Origin: Leuctra nigra
Lineage: Eukaryota; Arthropoda; Insecta; Plecoptera; Leuctridae
DNA: 64,000 nucleotides
Assembly: GCA_934045905.1 (NCBI GenBank)
Contig: OW203765.1
Span: 22,976,159-23,040,158 of the forward strand
Reading direction: 5' to 3'
Shown here piece by piece: positions 49,516 through 62,087 of the stretch. Numbering within the stretch: the first letter of the stretch is position 1; every line of letters starts with the position of its first letter. The position numbers and the translations under genes were made by a program. A model generated the notes under the pieces. It was given only the letters and a program-made list of their open reading frames with translations, ran no database searches and was not told where the DNA came from.

Positions 49516-52361
49516 TGATTCTATAGATTCTATAGATTTGGCAATAGACGTGATGTCATTTGTAAAATCGAGACAATTTTAGGTATCAAAGAAAACTAAA
49601 TCTTATATCTATAGGTAAATTTGCAAAATTTATAAACTTTCCTGTTTCGTATTTTCTTATTTTTGTTTTTCACTGGTGAGTGGTATGCATGCACGAATGC
49701 ACATTGTGTATTGTGTCAATATTTAATCAATTACCTCTCAATTGACGGTGGATCGATTGGATGCGACCCCTGTATGACCTATATCGAACGAACGGCGTTG
49801 TTTACATAAAACTACACAAAAACAAGCACTTTTGATGAAGAAGTGTAGACTTATTGATTAGACAATAAACAGAAAATATTTCCTACGCGCGAGAATCTTA
49901 TCCAAAAATAAATGTTCAACAATTTACGTCACAGTGTATAGTCGGTTCGAAAAACAGCTCCTCTATAGTGCCATGCCTGTTTGGGACTTCGGAAGGTAAA
50001 CATCGGTACCATTTTGTTGATAGTACATGCTTGCATATGAAGCATCTACACAATTTTCAAGGGCAATGGTATAAATAAACCCAATTATAAATAAAATAAT
50101 ATTTTGATTTGATTTTTAATTTACTTTTAGTACTAAAAAAGGTGAAAAAATATGGAAGAGAGAAACATAAATTATAAGCCAATCGATTTCATAAGAACCT
50201 GTTCGATCCCCCTCCCTCTCCCCAGATTACTAATCAGGATAAATCCAAAATTTTGACTTACTCTTCCGAATGCGTTGACCCCGAATCCTTGTCCTTGTGA
50301 GCTTGCCCCGATGAGCAACTGCTACCCATTTTCGGGGTTCACTTTAGAACAAACCACATGTCACCAATGTCAAGTTTAACCCCCCCCTCGACACAGGTCA
50401 ATGCAAGAGTGACCTTCTCACAATCCAACTTGACCTCTTCGAAAACTAGACGCCATCTTTGATAGAAGACAAAATCACATCTCAACAAAAGATCATAATA
50501 TCTTCACTTTTCTATCAACACTTTTTGACATGTTCCTTCGAAGACACCACAAAAACTATTCCACACATATTAAAGAATTCTTTATACTCGAATTTCGGGC
50601 GAAGTGCCAAAAGTAAGGGAGAGAGTTCGGATGGAGAGTTAAATATAACTCTCTTTTCAAACACACAGGAATAAAAATAAGAACGTTTTTTTTTAAATGC
50701 GAATTCGTAGTTCGAGGGATATTGACTAAGACTCGCACTTGGCTATGTTTTCTTGTACATTTCGAGTTAAGGGTTGCTCCGTGCGCACCCCTGGCTTCTG
50801 CTAGACTGGCTAGTGAGCGTAGGGTGCACGATCGCCAACCCTGCCGGCACAAGCTAGAGGGAATCAATCGACTCGGAAAACCAAGAGGGTTCATATTAAA
50901 TGAATTCACTATCAGATAAAAGTTGCATTTGGAAGCGAAATGTAATCTACGGCGGGATATCAATTTAATACAAGTTAGGCTTCATTGGTTTTTTGATAAG
51001 AATATTATTGTGAAAGACAATTTATCTGGGATGCACAAAATGATTTAGTTCGTATAGAACATTAATTTAAGCGAATTTACATAAAATGTTATCTATGCTT
51101 GATATTTTATCATAATAAATAAAAATAATTTAAAAATACAATTCCGTACCGAGCTACCTTGATATAAGGTTCACTAAATATGCACATCCTTTTAGATACG
51201 TACCTACTTAACATGTAGACGCCAATAAAAAAAATATTGTATCTATGTGCATTAATGTGGGTTTTGAGGGCATTGGTTCAGTATGTGATATGCTAGGAAT
51301 TGTTTCAGGAGTTGGTATAATGTTGGTGAGAGGAGATCGATATATTCCGCATCATCTAGCTGTGTGCGCGGTACATACAGTCGTATGGATGCTGTACACT
51401 AAAGATAGAACAGAAAACATCACCTAGATTCGAACCGGGGACCTGCAGAGGTCTGCACAGCAATTAGTGGGAGAGATTAGATAAACTACCTGCTTCGAGG
51501 ATAACAAAAAATAATCAGCATCCTCTTATTATTTGACGTTTTGTGGATATTAAACAAAATGCATGATTGATTGCATAACAAACAAGAAATCATTTCCGGT
51601 CTACCTACATTAGATATACATTGTTCTGTTCTGAATATTATTTATTAAAAATCTAAAACTGTGTCGGAATAAATGCCATTTTATGACGACGACATAATAT
51701 TTTACTTTTATCTACCCAGCCCTGCCTGTTACACTTCCCGAATTACCTAAACTAATTTGCTCCATTCATCATTAATTTCCGCACAATGGAGAATTTCTTT
51801 GATCTTAGACTAGAAAACGAAAAATTCAAAATAATTTCACATTTTTATGTTTGGTAAATGATGGTGCCGAGAAAAGACTCAAAGAGTGATTCATGTCGGC
51901 GTCAAAATTATATAAAAATAACAAATATATAACAGTAGATATTCTGATCATATCAGATGATAATTCATTGAACAAAAATAATGGCTGTAATTCAGAGAGA
52001 AAATGGAGTCAAGATTTCAGATCTAATGAGAAAAGAAGCAAAGATTTCCGTAGGTACTACATGTACCTCTCTCAATAAATATTTTCTGCATAACAAGTAC
52101 CCAACTATTTAATTTATTGCAGAATAATATTCTTATTCATAAGAAGGTGCCATCAAAAATTATTTTCTTCTTAGAAAGATTCGACAAATAAAATTGACAT
52201 GTTGCTTATACACTTGTCAAGAACAAATGCGCGGCAAATCCACTCAACAATGAGACTATTTCCTGCGCTGTGATTGGCTCATCTAAAAGATTCAAAGTGG
52301 ATTTTCTTTCTAGGCTGAAAACTGACAGATGACCAGTGTTTTACGAATATAATATCTAAAA
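49516..52361. other. Gene-free stretch upstream of the Snail-type gene
   Basis: No supported gene. A tRNA B-box-like complement (GATTCGAACCGGGGACCTG at 51427) marks a SINE-like piece. The GC-richer patch 50720-50880 gives an open frame on each strand without recognisable domains. The last few hundred bases presumably include the promoter and 5' UTR of the gene at 52362. Confidence 0.4.
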
Positions 52362-54870
52362 ATGCCGCATTGCTACGTGAAAACAGTGTCGAAGTATGAT
52401 AATGAAGACAGAGATACTGAAAGCGAGAATTCAGGTAATTGTTTAAGTGCTAAGTTCTATATTTTTATAAATGAAAAGAACAATTGAAGTTTAGGTATAA
52501 AAGGTGAATCATACCTACCTGATAGTAGGTACTTTGCATCAATCGCCATTGCTCATAGGACAGTAGAATGCTTACGGAAGTGTTATTTTATATCTTCACC
52601 ATTCAAAATGTGTCAAATACTTCAAACCTATGCAGTTCATTGAGATTAATTGTACACTCTCAAAATATTGCTTATATAATATTTTAAAAATTATTATTTT
52701 GAATTGGTGTAATAAGCTTCAAATCTGTATAAAATGAGCATCAGTCAATGCATCGCGATTTGACCAAATACTTGATTGAAATTACCTTAGTTACTCATGG
52801 AGACACAATTCAAACCCTATGTAAATAGGTGGGTCCTACCTAGTTATTACTTACCAAATTGTCAGCTATTCCATCAAATAGTACCTATCTGGTTTACATA
52901 AGCTGCACAAAATGAGCAAACAGTGTCTTGAAACTTGAAACTACCTATCCCAGTCTAGAGACATTTCTTTTAATGGCTTTATTAAAAAAGGAACATGAGT
53001 TTAGGTCTTGATTTGCTACATTTATATCACTTAACATTCAGCATACCTTATCTTTAAAATGAAAAACTAAACTGTCAGCTGTCAAAATAAAGTAAGCCAT
53101 GGTTTAATATTGCTATATTTGTGATGACTTTTCGTAAATGTTTATACATGGAATTGATGTCATTCCTTCAAGCAAGCTACCTACTTACTCTGACAGCCCT
53201 ATAAATGAAACACTGAAAGAAATTTCCCATCATAACTTTTATTAGCGAATACAAAAAAAATCGTAATTATAGAAAAGTGAAATGGAATCTACAAAAAAAG
53301 AGGCTTAATTTCTAGAATTTACCTGTCAAAAGCTTACAAGTTGTGAAAAGTCTTGCTTGAGAACTAAAAAAGATAAAAATATACACTACAATATGGATCC
53401 TTTTAATGTAGATTCTATTCCTCTTCACTTATGGTATACATACGGTAAATAGCATGCTTTTTTGCAGATTCGAATTCAAGTGATGTCCTGACAAATGACC
53501 GGCAATTCATTACTTCCAACAATAATGGAAATCATGACGAACTCTCTATTACTGTCCGTCATCTAGTCCATCTCCTTTCCGATAAAGAGATGCACATCTC
53601 CGAAGATCACTTCCCAGATCGTGGATTTAACGCCGAGGCTGAGAAAGAATTCTTTGTCCAACAGGAAGAACAAGTTAAAGAACAGGATTCAAATGACACA
53701 GTCAATGACCCTCCAATCATCCCTGACATTGTCGATGACAGGAAATGCATCAGCCCTGAAAGAGATCTACGCACAAAGTACAATCTTCGTGTCAATAGAT
53801 TCCTTTCGTTCAAGAAACGTTACAGTTTGAGCTCTCAGAGCATTAATCGCCGTCGCATCACACAAGTCAAACCTCGTAAGATTTCCGTCCCGACTCCGAA
53901 AGTGAAGCCTCCGAGCGTTCCGGAGCCCATCATCAACGATCCGATTATCTCTCCACAATCGGCCAGACCCGGCACTGTCATCGATACAGTTCTCATCAAA
54001 GCTGACCCAAACCTTCGAGAGTCAGAACCGATCATTGAGTTCACTGGAGCTTCGGCCTTGGAGCTTATCAGAGGTATCACCGACAACCGTGGTCATTACA
54101 TCATCGTTCAGATTGAAAGACCGTTCCAAGAAGCTGGACACCCTCTGAAACCCTCGCTGAAGACGTTGCTTCTAGGCGCTTACTATCAGAAGATTGGTGG
54201 CGGAAAGTCAAGCGATAGCGTAAACTGCGTTGGAGATCTCCAAAACATGGAAGCTGTTAAAGACAAGACAACTTCGGTTGTAGCCGCAGAGAAGACGTTT
54301 GCCGAGATGCAGCGATTGATCAAAGAGAGGAAAGTCAACGCGGGAGCCATGGGTATCATTGAAGCTTGTAAGAAAACAACCGAACCCGCCCCTCCCAGGT
54401 CAAAATCCTGTTTCATATTCGAGCAAACTCTTGTTGCAGTTAACAACGAGATTTCGAAAACCCCTTCCAACAATCTTTACGTAATGGGCAAGAAGACAGA
54501 ACCCCCGCAAGTGGGAACCGCGCGGAGAGGTACGTACCATCACTGCCCACTCTGCGAGAAGCGCTTCGATCGTCCGTGGGTGCTGAAAGGCCACATGCGC
54601 TTGCACACGGGCGAACGCCCCTTCGAATGCAACGTTTGCCTCAAGCGGTTCGCCGATCGATCCAACTTGCGAGCCCATCAGCGCACGCGCTCGCACCACG
54701 AGTGGGAGTGGAAGTGTGGCATCTGCAAGAAAGCGTTCTCGCAGAAGCGGTATATGGAGCGACATAAGGGAGAGGCTTGTCTCAAGTACAGGCAGACCAT
54801 GAAGAGGAACGAGATGGTTCGTAACAAGCAATCTGCGGCGGCGGGGAATAGCTTGAGTCAACAAACCTAG
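52362..54870 (+). CDS. Snail-superfamily C2H2 zinc-finger transcription factor, complete
   Basis: Exons 52362-52434 and 53468-54870 (donor TCAG|GTAATT, acceptor TTTGCAG; phase 1), 491 residues. The N-terminus [13 protein letters not shown] is SNAG-like (compare MPRSFLV-K), a repressor-recruiting motif. A long acidic/Pro-rich middle follows. At the C-terminus are three fingers: [39 protein letters not shown] and [19 protein letters not shown] with a terminal Cys (C2HC). R-P-W-x-L-x-[12 protein letters not shown] and a C2HC last finger are hallmarks of Snail/Scratch proteins, which bind E-box-type DNA and usually repress. Only three clear fingers are seen, where family members usually have four or five. 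A divergent member; exact orthologue unknown. Confidence 0.82.
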
Positions 54871-55248
54871 ATGTTAATACCATCATGATGAAATCAAGAA
54901 TCATAGCTGTAATCATGTAGAAAAGTATGCCTTAAAAATAATTAGGTATTCTATGTTCAAGTTCTCTAAAGTTTATAACTCGTTGATGTTTTTCCATTGA
55001 ATGCATAAATAAATTATTATGGTTGAAATGAAATTGTGTTTCGTTTATATTGCATGCAAAGTAATATAGATTGCGAGAGCTGCTCAATAGACATTGGTAA
55101 AGCTGTAATGATAAACCTAATGATTTGCGTTGCTCATAATACTTCCACAAAAATAAAATTGACAAAGAATTCCAAATAATCTGTAATTACGAAATATCAA
55201 TAACTCTTGAATTTCTTCACTGATTTGGCAGAAATTTAGTAAAACCTG

Positions 55249-55368
55249 GGGGCCTATTCTAGAACGAAAACGCAATCATTCTGTCCTGGAATCGTTCCAT
55301 GGCCATTAACATTGATCTGAAATGATTCCCGGCCAGAATGATTTCATTTACGTTATAGAAAAGGCCTC
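55249..55368. repeat. Short inverted-repeat element
   Basis: GGCCTATTCTAGAACG...AATCATTCTG at the left pairs with CAGAATGATT...CGTTATAGAAAAGGCC at the right. About 120 bp, MITE-like, between the zinc-finger gene and MEAK7. Confidence 0.6.
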
Positions 55369-55944
55369 CTGATAAAAAGTTGCATCAATCAACATGCAAA
55401 ATTTAAACTTGATTTCATTGGAAAACGGTACATTTTTAATATTGAAAAAAGCATAGGATTTTTATAAAAAGCTAGACACAAGATCACTTATGTATGTAAA
55501 AAAAAATCAGTTTGAATGGTACATCGTTGTAACCACTGAGTAGAATAAGCAAAATAAAAATGAAAACAGTATGTTCCGTAGGAGTACCATAGTAAACTTT
55601 CATAACAATAATAACATAGGTAGGTACCGCAAAATCAATTCAAAATCTATATGTACAATTTGTTGAGGACCGATACATAGGTAATTTTCACAGTTTATGA
55701 ATTTTCTAATATGTATGCAAAAAAGTAAACAACTAGGTATGTTCAATTTATTTTGCACTTTATTTTATTTACTTTATTTGTAGTAGGTAATAAATTAACT
55801 TTAATCATTTATGCAATAAATATTTTATGAAATAGTAGCTGTCAACAACAGGAAGAACTTACACTCTATCGACTAGCTACCACATGCATTACATTACAAC
55901 ACTGAATAACAATCACAGAGTCCGATCAGCGCACAATCACCTAC

Positions 55945-58900
55945 TTAGCTGCTATCTTCAGGCTCCCGTAGTCCGTCGCTGTGTGAAGTCTTGCCCATCA
56001 TCTCCAACATGGCACGCGCTTCCGTGTTTGCATCCAGAACGCTTCGCTGGCCCTGAGGAGAGAGTGGAACAATAAGCAACTGTGTTGAGAAATTGACACA
56101 GAAATGGAGGAACTAGTGATGCCCAGCGGGAATATTCCCCGTTCCCGGGAATATTCCCGACACTCGGGAATTTACTTCTTCGTTATAAATTAAAATGTAT
56201 AATGTTCTTATTTTGTGGTACCTATGTCACTCATTACTCATTAGTCTTAGTATTAATTTTGTTGTCACTAATTTTTTTTTTATGACAGGGGCCGGCAACC
56301 TTTTTTGGTGAAAGAGCCAATTTCCAAAAAATTAATAAATTAGATATTAATGGGAGCCGCAGCAGGCAATCAAATATAATAGTACTCCGAAAATAATCAA
56401 TTGAATAGTTCATTCTACTATTTTGGCGAAGCCCCCCCCCCCCCCCCCCCTTACCCCTCTTGTTGTTGCCTCTGGGCGTTTTTTAAAGAATTTCAACAAT
56501 TTAAAAGTGATTTTGGGATTCTAAAATGAACAAATTCAATCAAATAAGCTTCCAATTGTTGCCCCACAGGGCGTTTTTTTCGAATTTTTAAATTTTTCGA
56601 TTCCAGATTTTTATTTATTTTATAAAGCGCCATTCAAAAACCACCAAGGAGCCGCAGGTGCCGACCCCTGTCTTATGACATCTCATAACATAAACATGCT
56701 TTAATAATGTTTTCTCTTAATGTTGACTCATAACTATAGTAAATTCCCAATAAATTCTCGGTTTGGGGAATATTCCCGAGACTATTCCCGAAAAAATTAA
56801 TTCCCGGGAATATTACATCACTAGGAGGGACACATTTAGTACATAATAGAAATGGAAAAATACTACTATCTCGTAAGATCCAAGTTCACGCTGTTTGCTC
56901 AATTATGCCTCTCGTTTGCTAGACACTGATAGAAAACATTCCTATCAGGATTTTGTATTTTTTACTCCTTCATTGGTAAAAATAGACAAGAAAGTGAAAG
57001 AAAAACGCCTATACGCAACCGGCAGGCGGCAACTATTGAAGACAAAATCTTTGTAAACTTTTACTCAGTATTTTTTTTGTGAGGCAGCCAGCAAGAAATG
57101 ACAATAGAACATTTAAAAAAAAATCAAATATAGAGCAGCCCAGACCAAACGCCAATGGAGCCTCCTCCAACAAGTCTTCTCCGCAGCCAGGTGTGCCACT
57201 TACTAAGACCAGAAACAATCGCAATTCTCCAGTTCTGCGATTGGCGCTCCGTCCTGGACCAATGAGAAAATACTACCAGGGGAGCCAGCATAAGAGACTG
57301 ACCAAAATCACAGTCAAAGCCTGAAGAAGAAGGCAGTAAGCCTTTGAAACGTCGCGAAAAAGGTCCTTCAGGACAACGCACCAGCGCTTTAAACGGAACA
57401 AAACCACAATGACTGCTCTTAAATTCAATGGTTCAGACAACAAACATGATTATAAATACAATTATTATTATAATTAGCAATTATATTTATCTACGAAGCA
57501 AAATTTTAAAAATTTACTAAGTAACAACTAATTAGGCTCTGCAAACCCAAGAAATAGTCCATAGGCTACTACATAGTACATATTGTGTGCAAAATTTCAG
57601 CTCAATCGGATAAACGGTGTAACATGTAGCGTAGAGGAATGGAGAGAAAAAAAACAAAAGAAAAACAGAAGAGGTGTGCCCAAAGAGCAAAATGGACACG
57701 CTCACTCAGTTATAAAATACGAGCAAGTGATGATTAAAAGTTAATTTTAAAAATATAAACAATCGAAATATTGATCTTACTATTTGCGATTCGGAGACCG
57801 GTTTTGGACCGACTTCCCACACTTCCAAGTAGTCGTAACGGAATTCTTTGGTGGAAGAAAGCATCGTGCAGTTACGAAACGTTGTGCAAGTTTCGCTGGA
57901 TTGACCGCGGCCGTATTCACTGTCCAGCCAGAAGCCCCAGTAGCCAAACTGACCTCCCATACCCTGGTAACAAGAAATTAAACCAATTGAGGGCCGGCGG
58001 CATATGAACCTCATGCATGTGAATTTAATCCTACCATGAAATATTATTTCACGACTAATTGCACTGCAGCATTTATAGATAAAGCAGACCGTTGATTAGC
58101 ATAGTTGGCATGAACAGGCCAATTTGAATTGTGTTGAACATGGTACCAGTAACCCTGGCACTCCTGGGGCTAGATCCACAATAAAATATCTGCTAATATT
58201 TTGTAGCTACAAGTTACAAACTTGAAGCAGTTGTCCATGTCAATAAAATCATTTTTCAGATGTGAATAAACCAAAAAAACAATAAAACAATATCAACAAG
58301 TTGGATTCTTGGAGATAGGTAAAATAAAATAAAATACATATCATGCTTACCAGACCGTTAGGCATCGTCTGTTGCTGGACATTTAAATACTGATAGTGAT
58401 CGTTAAAGTTGGTCGCGCTGTAAATCCTCATCGCTGGTTTTGTTTTGAACAAAAAACTTGTATCGTTTCCTGTAAACTTCGGACTCGGAATCCAAGGGTC
58501 AGGAGCGAACCCTCCGAAAACACTACCTCCCTTATCTTTAACCACTAAAACAGTGGGCCCTAGATTCGTAATGTATCCGAGAAGCTTCGAGAAACTTTCC
58601 CCGTGTTTATTACTCGAGAACAACAGCCTCCACTCTCTTCTCAAATTATCTGGCAACGATGAGTTGATGAATAACACTGACATTATGTCCAAGAGATTGG
58701 ATGTCATATTCTTCTCGGTTGTTGGGAGTAAATTTGTTCGTGAAGTGCGGATTTGATACAATTTTCCAAACACTGCGGAATGTAATAAAGTTATCTTTGG
58801 CTCGTTTGTCAGCCACGATATGATTTTATCGTGGGTTACTTGTGGCAACAAATCCGAACAGAGCGACGATGCTACATGCTCGATATCAGATTTTGAGCCT

Positions 58901-59955
58901 TTATGCCAATTGGTACTTTTGTTTGTTTGAATAAAGCTTAACATTAAGCTTTCCACATACTGAAACAAAGGAATAATATTTTAGCATTAAAATACTTTAC
59001 ATAGTAGAGAACAGTCAAATCATACAATAACAAGTACCTACCTAGGCTAAAAAACTAACAAACTAGCCACGTTTAACCATTTTCTATTATGGGCTAATTA
59101 AAATCAAGTGTTTTCATTGCTTGTAAAATAATCCATCTTTTTAGTTCAATCCAAAAGTATTGTTACAAAAGTAAGTATGTACAAATACAAAAATACAAAT
59201 ACAAATACAAATACAAAATACAAATACAAATACAAATATGTACAAAAGTAAGTATAACACAGCCTAAATCTTACATTTATTATGGTGCTGCGATCAATTG
59301 GTTCCGTTTTCTGTGAATGGGTTAATAAGTCGATTAAGACATCCGATTGCTCGTCGATGGACCCTCTTACTAATTGACCAAACAACTTTGCAAATAGAAT
59401 GTAATCAACTTCACTTGGTTTTGCTTTAGACGTCACAAACTCCATCACCTGTTGCTGTAATCGTTTGTCCATCTGCCCTTGCCATATTTGCTAGAATAAA
59501 AACAAATCAAATTTAAGCTCGGAGTACCTAAGATCGACAAACGTAACAATTCCTATAATCATCCCACTTTTCTTGACAAGGGTTTGTGTCAAGTGACAAG
59601 TGTTTGCAAATTTAAAGTGTGTAGGTACACATATTTCTCCGAGACTAGGTATGTTAGTAATAATTTAGCTCAGACTATACCTGTAGACAAAAGGTATAGG
59701 TACCTATTGTGTACTACCTACATAGATATACTGATGATTATATGCAATACTGGCAATACCCACACAACTCTTTGAGTGTTAGGTACAATGTTCGATGTAA
59801 AGAAAAATGTGGCTCACCATCAAATGTGCTACTTTTTTGTCCTGTATTGTTTCAAACAACTGTTGTACTTTCGAAGTTTCATCAAAGCTAATAAACGAGC
59901 TTATAGACATCAGATTGGTTTTAGAATGATCGGTTTTACTTGTACTAGCACCCAT
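55945..59955 (-). CDS. MEAK7: MEAK7/TLDC1 homologue (TLDc-domain, mTOR-associated protein), complete
   Basis: Five exons, minus strand: 59955-59818, 59490-59275, 58959-58351, 57963-57781, 56052-55945; 417 residues, phase 0 throughout. It starts MGASTSK, an N-myristoylation signal like the MGNS start of MEAK7. An EF-hand-like helical N-terminal half follows, then the TLDc domain: WRLLFSSNKHGESFSKLLGY, VLVVKDKGGSVFGGFAPDPW, then GMGGQFGYWGFWLDSEYGRG and FRYDYLEVWEVG. The last exon (not in a long ORF) reads SVLDANTEARAMLEMMGKTS then HSDGLREP, matching the conserved MEAK7 tail. MEAK7 acts at lysosomes as an mTOR regulator in vertebrates. The last intron contains hAT elements nested in one another. 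Confidence 0.9.
56114..56823. mobile_element. hAT-like MITE with 8-bp duplication (GGAGGAAC/GGAGGGAC)
   Basis: TAGTGATGCCCAGCGGG at the left; TAGTGATGTAATATTCCCGG as complement of the right end. Flanks GGAGGAAC (56106-56113) and GGAGGGAC (56824-56831) differ at one base. Subterminal CCCGGGAATATTCCCG iterations at both ends. It contains another hAT element. Located in the last MEAK7 intron. Confidence 0.85.
56286..56670. mobile_element. Nested hAT-like MITE with CAGGGGYCGGCA ends
   Basis: Left CAGGGGCCGGCAACCTTTTT, right complement CAGGGGTCGGCACCTGCGG. Flanks TTTTATGA (56278-56285) and TCTTATGA (56671-56678) fit an 8-bp duplication with one change. A run of about 20 C lies inside. Confidence 0.85.
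57060..57420. repeat. Repeat with TTTGAAACGTCGCGAAA motif in MEAK7 intron 4
   Basis: CTGAAGAAGAAGGCAGTAAG, TTTGAAACGTCGCGAAAAAG and CGGAACAAAACC parallel the arms of the palindrome at 20595-20821 (ATGAAGGAAGTAC, CGAAACGTCGCGAACGG, CGGAACAAACCG). Single, non-palindromic copy. Confidence 0.55.
59183..59240. repeat. Simple repeat (TACAAA)n
   Basis: ACAAATACAAATACAAATAC-type hexamer array just inside MEAK7 intron 2. Confidence 0.9.
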
Positions 59956-60449
59956 TTCAAACTTTATTTCATTCAAACTATTTTGAAGATAAAACTTGAC
60001 AGATTATCTCACATGTCATTTACAGTTTCACAACATAGACACTCGGCAACACTCGTCAGCGTTCGGCAACACTCGGGAGCAGTTGTCAGCTGTTATCCAT
60101 TGAAGTGAGACAAGCATCAGAAACGTAGAGTTTAGCAATACCAACATTACAAATTAAATCCACTGTTTGCGCATGCGTATTTCATGGATGACAAGTGTCC
60201 AAGGTCATTCATTGATAAGAAAAGAAAACAAACCTAAACATGGCTGCCTGTCTGACAACTATCGTCTAATTTTATTAAATCAAACTTATTTAAATTTCGT
60301 GTTTACAGTGATTGTGTATTGTAATTTGGTCAACTGGTCATTTATCATAACATTCTGAATATTGAAAGTGTTGTCATTTTTAATTTACGCAGTTGTTGAC
60401 ATATTGAACGTAATTCTTGCCCCATTGAGGCTTAGCCTTTTGGCCTGAT
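59956..60449. promoter_or_regulatory. Shared head-to-head promoter region of MEAK7 and BSDC1
   Basis: 494 bp between the start codons of two divergent genes. It contains both 5' UTRs and presumably a bidirectional promoter. A triple CACTCGGCAACACTCG-like repeat (60038-60080) is visible. No TATA box is assigned. Confidence 0.55.
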
Positions 60450-61418
60450 ATGGCTGATATGGCTGAAACAAAGGCTGAAAGGTAATTGTATAACTGCGTA
60501 CTTATTATAGTATTCAAATATATTACCTACCTAGGTATATCATTATAAACTGTTAACTATTAAGGAAGTTGTAGAATCTTCTGGGAGGCCTACCTAGTAG
60601 GTAGGTACGTCAATAGTAATTAATATCAAAAGTGTCCTCCATTTATTTTAAGGACTGTCACTGACCCTAGCAATTGCGATTATTTTCTGTGATAATATTG
60701 AATACTGACGAGTTATATTATATGATTGTCCATTTATTTTAGCACGAGTGAGGATTCAGGCGGTTGGTGGGGTTCGTGGTACACGTCTGCTAAAAACAAA
60801 GTGAGTTCATATCGGAAATTTGGTTTGATTTAAAAATCACTTTGCTGTAGTCTAACTGTTCTTATAGATCACTCCTAAAATCGTGCTAGTGTGTGCATTT
60901 TAAATTGATGTCAATTTGTTTTATGAATGTCATGTTTTATCATTTTCAGTCTGTTGAAGTGTTGGAATTTGTCAAACGCGATCTCGATGAGTTCTCGTCG
61001 GCTGTTAAGAGCGAGGCAAGCAATGTCACCTCCGTCGTCAAGGATAAATTGAAAGTATGTGCACTTAACATACCTACTTATCATTTCAAATTTGATTCAA
61101 CAAATATACCTAGGGCACAAACCAAAGACTTCATGAATTACTCATCTAGGTAGTACTTCTTCCACAAAATTTAAAAAGTTTGAGAATGAGTGTTCTTAAA
61201 CAACGTTTGGCACTTCTGTAAGCTTATCTCAACTCGGCTAATGAACTCCCGTTTCCTCTCAGTTGGACGAGCCGGACTCCACTGCGGGCTCGATGAAACG
61301 CAGCGTTAGCTCGTTCCTCGGCCAGATGTCCCAAGTGCTCAACCCGAGTCCCGAGGACGAGGATGAGGAGGCTCTCGTCATAAACGAGTCGGAACCGGTT
61401 CAACTCACCAAGTTCCAG
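60450..61418 (+). CDS. BSDC1: BSDC1 homologue (BSD domain-containing protein 1), 5' part
   Basis: Exons 60450-60481, 60743-60800, 60950-61054, 61263-61418, all AG/GT with matching phases. Protein so far: MADMAETKAE, then SGGWWGSWYTSAKNKSVEVL, EFVKRDLDEFSSAVKSEA, NVTSVVKDKLKLDEP, MKRSVSSFLGQMSQVLNPSP and VQLTKFQ. The W-W-x-S-W start, the E-x-x-E-F-x-K-R-D-L-x-E-F block, T-x-x-V-V-K-[DE]-K-L and the M-K-x-x-x-S-x-F-L-G block are those of BSDC1. The BSD domain itself should follow in exons beyond those I can see; the gene continues past 61418 and probably off the window. Cellular role is poorly known. Confidence 0.88.
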
Positions 61419-62087
61419 GTGAGTTGAGTTGATTCGGAGCTGCAGAAACATGTCGAGGGGCTCAAGGCAACAGATTTCGTTGTACTATTCCTTGTTGACA
61501 ACTTGTGACTTGATCTTCACTAAGTCTTCTGACTGTGAGCGGAGAACCTAGTAAATATGTTAGTGTAGGCTGAATTGAATTGAGTACCTAGTAGGTATAG
61601 TCAGTTACCAATTATCAATGATGGAAGTTCAACTCAAGGTACTTTATTTTGTTTTAGGTAGGATCCTATTTTAAAGGTGATAGAACATAACAGGTGACAA
61701 TTAACAACCTGTAACCTGTATTTTGGTCTATATAAAATGTAATTCATTATATTAGGTAGGTGTAGTATTCATATACTTTATTATCAGAATACAACTAAGA
61801 GACACAAATGAACATCCAGCCTCAGCCATGTTTCTATTTGAACTCCCTATGCGCACCACACTGCGCGCACAACATACATCAGGCTATAGACACTACAGTA
61901 GGTACCTAGATAGGTATGTAGTACATCCTACCTATAGATACTTATTACAGCTACCTACCTATGTTTATGTACTACATCATTCATTCAAATTGAAATTTTT
62001 AAATTTTTTAAATCTTCCTAACACCATTTTTAGATACAAATTTTTATAAAAAGTTCAAAACTTGAAATTACTAGACTGTTTCCAAAC
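61419..62087. other. BSDC1 intron, no exon seen
   Basis: AT-rich, many TAGGTACCTA runs, no splice-bounded BSDC1-like exon recognised. Confidence 0.4.

Noticed and set aside
50556..50963. 135-codon minus-strand ORF
   Set aside because: No recognisable domain, no splice context, overlaps an equally open frame on the other strand.
54186..54864. Minus-strand ORFs of 95 and 154 codons opposite the zinc-finger exon
   Set aside because: Antisense shadows of a clear C2H2 coding frame.
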